Assembly (NCBI GenBank): GCA_029261435.1
Contig: JAJDBI010000027.1
Location: forward strand, 1-39,701
From: Nitrospinaceae bacterium
GTDB lineage: Bacteria > Nitrospinota > Nitrospinia > Nitrospinales > VA-1
Length of the DNA stretch: 39,701 nt
Direction of reading: 5' to 3'
Below the pieces are notes generated by a model. That model was not told the origin of the DNA, ran no database searches, and saw only the letters and a program-made list of their open reading frames with translations. Each line of letters begins with the position of its first letter. The stretch's first letter is position 1. Shown here one piece after another: positions 1 through 6,463 of this stretch. The position numbers and the translations under genes are program-made.

Positions 1-601
1 TCGCCATGAGAATGACCCGGCCTACCATCGTCTCCACCTGCTGCGTCAAGTGGTTGAGCACATAAAGTCCCTGGGCTTCGTCTTCATCACTTCCAGGCTG
101 AACTTTTTCATCAAGCCGAGCGCGCGTGATGAGGTCGATCACCATATGATGTTCAAATATTTCGATATTATCCTGAGCGTGAACCGCTTCAATGAGAGTG
201 CGCTCAATCTCCCATCCGGTCAGGTCGTGCGCATGCAGAATGCGGCGTTTGGAATGACCCCCTTCTTTTCCCAGGTCAAATCCAGCACCGCGAATGCGGT
301 CGAACTGGGCACCGAGTCCGATCAACTCCCGAATCCGTGCCGGACCTTCACGGCAGGCAATACGAACAAAATCTTCATGGCAGAGCCCGCGTCCGGTTTC
401 CATCGTGTCCTGTACATGCAGTTCAAACGAGTCGTCCTCCGCCATCACCGAGGCGATACCACCCTGAGCATATTTGGTCGCCGACTCCTCCAGCGCGTCC
501 TTGGTGATGATGCCAACAGAACCGAACTTGCAGACCTTAAGCGCAAAGGTCAGCCCCGCCACACCAGACCCGATTACAATGAAATCCTTATCAATAGCCA
601 T
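1..601 (-). CDS. nadB: L-aspartate oxidase NadB, N-terminal part (runs off the left edge)
   Basis: Reading the minus strand from the ATG at 601 gives MAIDKDFIVIGSGVAGLTFA, a Rossmann FAD-binding start with the GxGxAG motif. It continues without a stop to base 1, about 200 residues. Further on are segments typical of L-aspartate oxidase: KYAQGGIASV around residues 42-51, ending in the flavin-contact region, and GGHSKRRILHAHD around residues 115-127. The enzyme oxidises L-aspartate to iminoaspartate, the first step of NAD synthesis, in the cytoplasm. Succinate dehydrogenase or fumarate reductase flavoproteins share the fold, but the KYAQGGIA and GGHSKRRI segments favour NadB. The C-terminal helical domain lies outside the window. 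The start is supported by the FAD motif beginning at residue 8; no strong ribosome-binding site is visible. Another NAD gene, nadD, lies at 11992. Confidence 0.88.
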   Translation of the reverse strand, partial: MAIDKDFIVIGSGVAGLTFALKVCKFGSVGIITKDALEESATKYAQGGIASVMAEDDSFELHVQDTMETGRGLCHEDFVRIACREGPARIRELIGLGAQFDRIRGAGFDLGKEGGHSKRRILHAHDLTGWEIERTLIEAVHAQDNIEIFEHHMVIDLITRARLDEKVQPGSDEDEAQGLYVLNHLTQQVETMVGRVILMA

Positions 602-753
602 ACCACATTTTAACCAATTAGGCCTTTAATATCAATTAGATAATAATATCTCCCATAGGCCAGCTGAACAGAAAATTTCACCATAGGGATGTTCGTGTTA
701 AGCTATGGCGAGATAAATATGCTTCCCCCCATATTTAGGGAACAAAACCAACC

Positions 754-2160
754 ATGGCCGAACCATTAACTAAAAATGAAGTACTTGCCAAACTCGAAAC
801 TGGAGAATCGTTTAGAGGTATAGAAATTGGCGACGTTGATTTCAACGGTCACAGCTTTGAGAAGACACCAGATTTTTCAGGAGCAATTTTTAAGGGAGAC
901 GCTGATTTTGCTAATGCAACATTTTCAGATGGAGCGATGTTCATATCGACACAATTTCTTGGAAGAACAAGTTTTTGGGAGGCCATTTTTGATGGTAAGA
1001 AAGGTGCTGACTTTCGATCTGCTAAATTTTTATGCGAACAAGAAGTTAGCTTCGGTTGGTCACAGTTCTTGGGTGGAGCAAATCTTGACGGGGCAAACTT
1101 CGGAAGCGCTCAATTCGCCGCAGGGGTATCTTTTGGAGGAGCTGAGTTTCACGGTGATGGAAGAGCAAACTTTACTAATGTAAATTTCTATGACAAAGGT
1201 AGGGTTAATTTTAACGGTGTTGTATTCGGAGGAAATGTATGGACAAGCTTCTTTAAAACAAAATTCTCAAGTTCGCAGGGAACAAGCTTTAATAATACAA
1301 AATTTTTAAGCTCCGAAAGTACAAGTTTCAGCAAAGCACAATTTTTAGGACCTGGAATAACCAGCTTTAAAAACACAAGTTTTGAAAAAAACAATCCTGT
1401 GTCATTTAATAACCTAATAATAGATCCTCCCGGTAGTCTGGAGTTTATTGACGTCTCCTATTTAGGTGATGCACGTTTTTTATACACAGATCTAAAAAAA
1501 ATCAACTTCAAAAATGTTCGTTTTCGCCGAACTGAAAACTGGTTATTCAACCGAGATTATCTTGCGGATGAAGATAGGGGAAAGCACCTAAACACATATA
1601 TTCACAAAAACAAATATAACTATTACAGTCAGGTTGAGATTCTGTATCGCAAGCTCAGGGAAAATTTCGAGGGCCAACTTGATTTTCATCGCGCAGGTGA
1701 CTTCCATTACGGTGAGCTGGAAATGCGGCGCAAAACCAAAATGCTGGAGTGGCAAGAAAAAACCGTTTCAAAATACCTGCCCTTCTTAAAATATTTCAAC
1801 CTCACGCAATTCTACAAAATCGTTTCTGGTTACGGCGAAAAATGGGTGCAGGCGCTGGCAAGCTTTGTGGCTGTCTGGATAGTGTTTACGGGTCTTAACC
1901 TGTTCTGGGTTGAGCCGAAAGCTGCAGTGACAGAGGAACAACCCGCCCGGATGGAACAATGGGGGAATGACTCATTTCACAGGCTGGGTGGCTCTGTATT
2001 GTTCAGTTTCAAGGTTTTAACCCTGCAACGCTGGGGCGATGAATTTCAACTCACTGGCACTTCCTACATCCCCCGCATCTTCGTTGCCGTGCAACATTTG
2101 ATTGGTCCCACCATCATCGCCCTGATGCTGCTTGCAATTCGACGACAGTTTAGGCGATAA
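754..2160 (+). CDS. Pentapeptide-repeat protein with C-terminal two-helix, pore-loop-like membrane module
   Basis: The protein has 468 residues. Residues about 25-265 are a run of phenylalanine-centred pentapeptide-like repeats (for example ADFANATF, TSFNNTKF and TSFSKAQF), expected to form a right-handed quadrilateral beta helix. Residues about 285-335 hold a charged helical linker (YRKLRENFEGQLDFHRAGDF, then YGELEMRRK), which from memory is common in membrane-linked pentapeptide proteins. Two hydrophobic helices follow, about 370-388 and 440-462. Between them is an amphipathic stretch (414-433, SVLFSFKVLTLQRWGDEFQL) placed like the pore helix and filter of a two-TM ion channel, but without a TxGYG filter. 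The start has an AGGGAA sequence about 11 nt upstream. No operon partner is visible. The function is unknown: a channel-like or membrane-anchored scaffold is an inference from architecture. The gene is AT-richer than nadB. Confidence 0.75.
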   Translation: MAEPLTKNEVLAKLETGESFRGIEIGDVDFNGHSFEKTPDFSGAIFKGDADFANATFSDGAMFISTQFLGRTSFWEAIFDGKKGADFRSAKFLCEQEVSFGWSQFLGGANLDGANFGSAQFAAGVSFGGAEFHGDGRANFTNVNFYDKGRVNFNGVVFGGNVWTSFFKTKFSSSQGTSFNNTKFLSSESTSFSKAQFLGPGITSFKNTSFEKNNPVSFNNLIIDPPGSLEFIDVSYLGDARFLYTDLKKINFKNVRFRRTENWLFNRDYLADEDRGKHLNTYIHKNKYNYYSQVEILYRKLRENFEGQLDFHRAGDFHYGELEMRRKTKMLEWQEKTVSKYLPFLKYFNLTQFYKIVSGYGEKWVQALASFVAVWIVFTGLNLFWVEPKAAVTEEQPARMEQWGNDSFHRLGGSVLFSFKVLTLQRWGDEFQLTGTSYIPRIFVAVQHLIGPTIIALMLLAIRRQFRR

Positions 2161-2172
2161 ACACTATTGACA

Positions 2173-2197
2173 GTCATCCTGAGCCTGTCGAAGGATG
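2173..2197 (+). repeat. Left copy of 25-nt hairpin repeat flanking the GIY-YIG gene
   Basis: The sequence begins GTCATCCTGAGC and ends GTCGAAGGATG. It folds as a 6-bp stem (CATCCT with AGGATG) around an 11-nt loop. An inverted copy lies at 2525-2549, matching at 22 of 25 positions. Two of the three differences fall opposite each other in the stem (T-A here, C-G there), and the third is in the loop, so pairing is kept. It ends 33 nt before the ATG of the GIY-YIG gene. Confidence 0.85.
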
Positions 2198-2230
2198 GGC
2201 CTAAATATAAAATTTCACTAACACTGGGTT

Positions 2231-2518
2231 ATGAGTTCATACTTTATATACATACTCAAGTGCCGGGATAACAGTTATTACACAGGCATAACCAACAATA
2301 TAGAGAAACGACTTTATGAACATCAACAAGGTTTAGTGAAAGGAAGCTATACGCATTCTCGCAGACCGTTTAAGCTGGTTTTTTCTGAAAGCTTCAGTAA
2401 GGCTCTTGATGCAATTGAACGAGAAAAACAAATCAAAGGTTGGTCTCGTAAGAAAAAGGAAGCATTAGTATCAGGAGATTTTCCGGGCCTGCAAAAGTTT
2501 TCAAGAAACAGACAATGA
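2231..2518 (+). CDS. Small GIY-YIG nuclease (YhbQ/URI-type) within an inverted-repeat unit
   Basis: This 95-residue protein is a single GIY-YIG domain. The first motif is YFIYILKC (Tyr7) and the second is YYTGIT (Tyr17). The catalytic Arg is Arg27 in EKRLYEH, and the metal-binding Glu is probably Glu65 in EREKQIKGWSR. The RRPFKLV stretch (44-50) is typical of the small stand-alone family. All expected catalytic residues are present, so it is predicted to be an active single-strand or branched-DNA nuclease; no DNA-binding domain is fused. No good ribosome-binding site is seen before the ATG. The gene sits alone between two convergent neighbours and is bracketed by inverted hairpin repeats at 2173-2197 and 2525-2549. 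This arrangement recalls REP-associated RAYT transposases, but with a different nuclease fold. A housekeeping repair role is the alternative. Confidence 0.9.
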   Translation: MSSYFIYILKCRDNSYYTGITNNIEKRLYEHQQGLVKGSYTHSRRPFKLVFSESFSKALDAIEREKQIKGWSRKKKEALVSGDFPGLQKFSRNRQ

Positions 2519-2524
2519 GATATT

Positions 2525-2549
2525 CACCCTTCGACAAGCTCAGGGTGAC
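2525..2549 (-). repeat. Right (inverted) copy of 25-nt hairpin repeat
   Basis: On the minus strand this copy begins GTCACCCTGAGC and ends GTCGAAGGGTG. The stem is CACCCT with AGGGTG and the loop is 11 nt. It begins 6 nt after the GIY-YIG stop codon and is the inverted partner of 2173-2197. No target-site duplication outside the pair is evident. It also lies 30 nt beyond the stop of the convergent BtuF-like gene, so it could serve secondarily as a transcription end, though it lacks a U-tract. Confidence 0.85.
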
Positions 2550-2579
2550 GGTTTTGGCAGAAATGTGAACGATAACGAG

Positions 2580-3509
2580 CTATGGGAGTTTTAGCCCCGG
2601 CTCTAATGTGATGAGTCCTTCGACATACTGCTTGCCAAATTCCGGGAAGAGGTCCGGGTGGATGCAATGGGCGAGTATTTCCAGGGAGTCGAGAATGCGT
2701 GGGCCGGGGCGGTTGAAATAGGAGTTCCCATCTACCAGATAAACTCGGGTTCCTGATCGTGATTGCCAGTCTGGAATCTGCTTTTTCAGCAATTCCATTT
2801 CCTTCAATGTCTGGTCGAGTTTATAACCACAGGGTTTCACGATCACAACATCCGGGTTGATTTTGGCTAAGGTTTCTTGATCCACAACGGGTGCAGGTTT
2901 GCCGCTCTCGGCAATGCAAACCTGTCCCCCGGCAATGTCGATCATCTCCGGTAACCACATGCCTCCGACATAAATGGGGTCGATCCATTCTATGGTCAAA
3001 ACCTTCGGTTTCTTTTTTCCATAACCCACAAGGCGGCCACGCACATCCTGAACTCGCTGATCGACTTCTTCTAAAAACTCCTGTCCTTTTTGTTTCACTC
3101 CCAGCGTCTCGGCGGTGTTTAAAACATCGCACCAGATATCCTCCAGCATTTTGGGTCTGAGAGAAATAATTTTTGCGCCCACGAGTTCGCGGCAGGCTTC
3201 TTCAACCTGCGAAAATGAAACGGCACAGACATCGCATAAATCCTGAGTCACGATGAAATCAGGTTTCAAAGATTTCAATAACTCTACATCGAGGTCATAA
3301 ACTGAAACGGCGTTTTTCATCACCTCAAGAACTGATTTGTGAATGGCCAAGCTATCGAGCGATGGATTAACACGGGTGGAGGTGAGACGAGGAAGAGACC
3401 GCACGGTCTCGGGAAAATCACATTCATGCGACACGCCCACCAGGTTTTTCTCCAGCCCAAGTTTCGCCAGAATTTCAGTTGCAGAAGGGAGCAGGCTGAC
3501 GAGTCTCAT
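2580..3509 (-). CDS. BtuF-like helical-backbone (vitamin B12/metal) binding protein without signal peptide
   Basis: The protein has 309 residues. It starts directly with MRLVSLLPSATEILAKLGLE, the first strand and helix of the type III periplasmic-binding fold used by BtuF and siderophore-binding proteins. The segments VGVSHECDFP (24-33) and VTQDLCDVCAVS (about 87-98) are hallmarks of the cobalamin-binding-protein subgroup. The usual role is to hand a corrinoid or chelate to an ABC importer. Here there is no signal peptide or lipobox, and no permease or ATPase gene nearby. Either the protein is cytoplasmic, as in several members of this subgroup, or its export signal has been lost. It is convergent with the GIY-YIG gene and separated by 157 bp from the gene cluster upstream. 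Confidence 0.8.
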   Translation of the reverse strand: MRLVSLLPSATEILAKLGLEKNLVGVSHECDFPETVRSLPRLTSTRVNPSLDSLAIHKSVLEVMKNAVSVYDLDVELLKSLKPDFIVTQDLCDVCAVSFSQVEEACRELVGAKIISLRPKMLEDIWCDVLNTAETLGVKQKGQEFLEEVDQRVQDVRGRLVGYGKKKPKVLTIEWIDPIYVGGMWLPEMIDIAGGQVCIAESGKPAPVVDQETLAKINPDVVIVKPCGYKLDQTLKEMELLKKQIPDWQSRSGTRVYLVDGNSYFNRPGPRILDSLEILAHCIHPDLFPEFGKQYVEGLITLEPGLKLP

Positions 3510-3665
3510 TGTTTAGCTCTCATGGGTTTGAAAAAAAATGTCACACCTCTATTGATAGTACCTGTTTTCAACCCAACAGGCGCATAAAAAAATTTTATTG
3601 AGTGGCTACCCGGTGCCAACCTGATACCCCTACAGAAAAAATGGGTTCAATGACAGCATTCAGCT

Positions 3666-6383
3666 TCAGTCGTCGATACGGGTCATTTTCGGGTTTATAG
3701 TTTCTATTAATTTCTGGTGTTTTTCCAGATCTACCAATGCACTTGGTGAGAAATAACGGAGGGCATGTTTTCTGATATCTGTTGCTAACTTTTTTGCCTT
3801 TTCTTTTTCTGGAGGTACCGGAACCTCTTTCTTCAGGAGAAGAGTCAATATTTCCTGATCGGACTTTGTGGCATTTGCTAAATATTTTTTGGATTCGGGA
3901 GACTCTGGATTCAAAAAGTAATTACGCAAGTCTAATCTCCTGCAAAGGGAGAAGCTTTTGGCACAATAAGCCGGGGGAAGCTGGATATCTTTTTTTTGTT
4001 CAACAAAAGCCTCCCACTGTTTCAATAGAGATACCTCGTTGACGATGAAAGGGTCCTTGTTTCCAACCTGGGCGACTGGAGCGTTGGCCCGAGTGAAAAA
4101 ATCTTTACCAGCCCAGTAGTCCAGTTTTGGGTTTTCCAATGTGTGCCACCCACCGCCTTCTGTGAACAATTCAATCGCCCTCCCTGAAATCGTTTCCAAT
4201 GCCAGAAAAGATTCTATATCAGTTGCGCCAAAATCCATGAGTGCCTGATTTTTGCCTTCCCGCGATAGACGCTGCGCCATGACTTTTAAACGCTCATTGG
4301 AAATGGGGGTCTTCGATCCCAAAATTCCGAAATCGGTTTCCTGAGTTTGAAACACATAGTAATGGGGAAACACGGTTTGAAAAGTGCTCATGATCAGCCT
4401 AACCGTATTGAGCGAAAGTGAGTAACCATGGAACCATTGAAAAAAAACCCCATTCATGGATAAACGATCACTGATCAACTGAAAGAATTCCTGAGTAAAT
4501 AAATTTGCGACCCCGAACATCCATGGATTACTGGGTTCACTGATGATGGTGTCATATTTTTTTGTTCCGTTTCTCAAGTGCCTGAAGGCATCTGTGATAA
4601 CTACTCTCGTTTTCGGATTTGATAAGGCATGGTAGTTAAAGGTTTCAAAAAGTTTTCCGGCCTCAATGACTACCGGGTTGATTTCTATCAGATCAATCTG
4701 GCGGACCTCCTTATATTGTCCAGCTACTCCAGCGGTAATCCCAGAGCCAAACCCGATAACACAAACATTTTCCGGATTCTCTGTGAGAAGTATTGGGATA
4801 TGACTGAGCAGTTGCATGGTAGCCAGATCGCCTGATGTATTGGCCTCGGCCTTTCCATTTATTAAAATAGAAAGATCCTGGGAGCCTGGAGTGCTAATCA
4901 CTGCTACTGTGGCGGCCGGACCATCCCTGTAAAACCATGACTCGTTTTTATTGATTGTGGTTTTGAATGCTTCAAATGTTGGAGGAGGTGCACCCCTGTC
5001 TCGAAAGGTGCCTATAGAGAACAAGTGGTTTTCCCAGGGAGATTGTCGGGATAGTATTGTTAGAAAAATAAAAAAAACTACCAGTAATCTGAGGCGAGAG
5101 GTGTTTCCTACTCGGTTCCAGGAAAACCCAAGTGATAATAGTCCTGAAAAGGCGACCATGTAGATGAGTAAAAGGAATACCTCATTCAGGTTACACCAAA
5201 GTAACAGATAATACCCTGCCAGCAAGGCTCCAGAGACGCAACCCAGTGTATTCAAGGCATAGAGCGTTCCCGTATTTGATCCCAGAGAATCTACAGAACG
5301 TTTTGCGAAGTTGAAACAAAGGGGTAAAGCGGCCCCACATAATAAAATGGGAATCAGCAGGGCTCCCGCAAATGCCAGGGAGATTGTGGCAAAGTAAGGT
5401 GAAAAGGCGTAAGGAGAATTCGAGAATACAGCTCGTATGGTCTGAGAATAATAAGGCCAGGTTTCTATACTATTGTAAAGAATCAGTAAAGATATACCTG
5501 TCAACCCAAGTAAATATCCAATAGCTTGAATGGATATTTTTTTGAAGGTACCAACCACCCAACCACCTAAAGCAATACAAAAAACAAATATTCCAACAAT
5601 GATGGAAAAAGTATAAGTGGAAGAACCGATGGACAGCCCCACCATTCGAATCAAAAGGGCTTCAAGCCCCAGGGTAACAAAGCCTGAAATAAAAACAATC
5701 ACCCAAAGCCATTTAATCGGAAACGCTTTTGGCTTTTCCTCTGGCAACGAAAGGTTTGTCAACTCCTTCTTTTCTAATTGTAGCGTCTCGTCCAAAAGAT
5801 AAAAAATGATACCGACGGACACGTTGATCGAGCCCATATAAAACAAGCTGACAGCAAGCCCAAATGTTGGCAGAAAGTAAAATCCTGCCAGAAAAGATCC
5901 CAACGCAGCTCCAAGAGTATTAAAAGAGTAAACCTGAGAATGGGTTCGAGTCGAAGATTTTAAATCCCTGCTTAAGGTCTGAGTCAACACTGGAATGGTA
6001 CCGCCCATTAGAATTGTAGGTGGACCAAGGAAAATCAGAGACACTCCAAGTTCCGCCAAAAACCCATCAATTTCAAAGTCGGAAACAGCGCGGAAAATGA
6101 CCGGAGAAAAAATAGCCCAAACACCAATCAATAGCTCTGTGATTCCATAAAGTTTAAAAAGACTGCGGGGGAATTTCTGGGTCAAATGGCCATAGATAAA
6201 ATAACCAATAGACATTCCTCCCAGAAAAACTGCCAGAATCATGGCTGTGGCCTGGGATTGGGAACCTAAAAGATAATTGAGATAACGATGCCAGGTGTTT
6301 TGAAAAATCAGGGCGGTAAAACCCGTAAAAAAAGTCAGGATGATCGAGATTAATTTTAAATGCGGGAACCCAAAACGTGACAT
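3666..6383 (-). CDS. Membrane-fused spermidine-synthase-like protein (polytopic N-terminus plus SAM-type Rossmann domain)
   Basis: The protein has 905 residues. The first 450 or so are very hydrophobic, with 12 or more predicted membrane helices in a transporter-like arrangement. The soluble part then follows a polyamine aminopropyltransferase Rossmann fold: IGFGSG near 542-547, the acidic loop LIEINP near 565-570, ITDAF, and ISEPSNPWMFG near 611-621. Proteins of this fused class are common, but their substrates are mostly unknown, so spermidine synthesis should not be assumed. I chose the ATG at 6383, which has GGAGG 7 nt upstream, over the GTG one codon earlier. The start overlaps the TGA of a 26-codon micro-ORF (TGATG), so it should be translationally coupled. 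It is the last gene of the YfhO-like block. Confidence 0.8.
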   Translation of the reverse strand: MSRFGFPHLKLISIILTFFTGFTALIFQNTWHRYLNYLLGSQSQATAMILAVFLGGMSIGYFIYGHLTQKFPRSLFKLYGITELLIGVWAIFSPVIFRAVSDFEIDGFLAELGVSLIFLGPPTILMGGTIPVLTQTLSRDLKSSTRTHSQVYSFNTLGAALGSFLAGFYFLPTFGLAVSLFYMGSINVSVGIIFYLLDETLQLEKKELTNLSLPEEKPKAFPIKWLWVIVFISGFVTLGLEALLIRMVGLSIGSSTYTFSIIVGIFVFCIALGGWVVGTFKKISIQAIGYLLGLTGISLLILYNSIETWPYYSQTIRAVFSNSPYAFSPYFATISLAFAGALLIPILLCGAALPLCFNFAKRSVDSLGSNTGTLYALNTLGCVSGALLAGYYLLLWCNLNEVFLLLIYMVAFSGLLSLGFSWNRVGNTSRLRLLVVFFIFLTILSRQSPWENHLFSIGTFRDRGAPPPTFEAFKTTINKNESWFYRDGPAATVAVISTPGSQDLSILINGKAEANTSGDLATMQLLSHIPILLTENPENVCVIGFGSGITAGVAGQYKEVRQIDLIEINPVVIEAGKLFETFNYHALSNPKTRVVITDAFRHLRNGTKKYDTIISEPSNPWMFGVANLFTQEFFQLISDRLSMNGVFFQWFHGYSLSLNTVRLIMSTFQTVFPHYYVFQTQETDFGILGSKTPISNERLKVMAQRLSREGKNQALMDFGATDIESFLALETISGRAIELFTEGGGWHTLENPKLDYWAGKDFFTRANAPVAQVGNKDPFIVNEVSLLKQWEAFVEQKKDIQLPPAYCAKSFSLCRRLDLRNYFLNPESPESKKYLANATKSDQEILTLLLKKEVPVPPEKEKAKKLATDIRKHALRYFSPSALVDLEKHQKLIETINPKMTRIDD

Positions 6384-6463
6384 CACAAGCCCTCCAGAAT
6401 TTTCTTCAACTCAGGTTTTTCCGAAATTTCTATTGCCGGAGTGAGTATGCTGTCCCATTTCAT
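6383..6463 (-). CDS. 26-codon micro-ORF coupled between YfhO-like and SpeE-like genes
   Basis: The ATG at 6463 overlaps the TGA of the upstream YfhO-like gene as ATGA, with AAGGA at a plausible distance upstream. The reading frame begins MKWDSILTPAIEI and ends ELKKILEGL. Its TGA overlaps the ATG of the downstream gene as TGATG. It therefore fills exactly the gap between two coupled genes. The peptide is half charged helix and has no recognisable family. It may be a true small protein, a coupling device that carries ribosomes to the next gene, or the relic of a longer gene. Confidence is limited because of its length. Confidence 0.4.
   Translation of the reverse strand: MKWDSILTPAIEISEKPELKKILEGL

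Noticed and set aside
50..613. Plus-strand open frame of 187 codons
   Set aside because: It lies antisense to nadB, whose minus-strand translation has a clear FAD-binding motif.
1188..1394. Repeated TTTAGC/AAGCTT-like pattern as a tandem DNA repeat
   Set aside because: It reflects the coding of pentapeptide-type repeats; no exact tandem DNA repeat is present.
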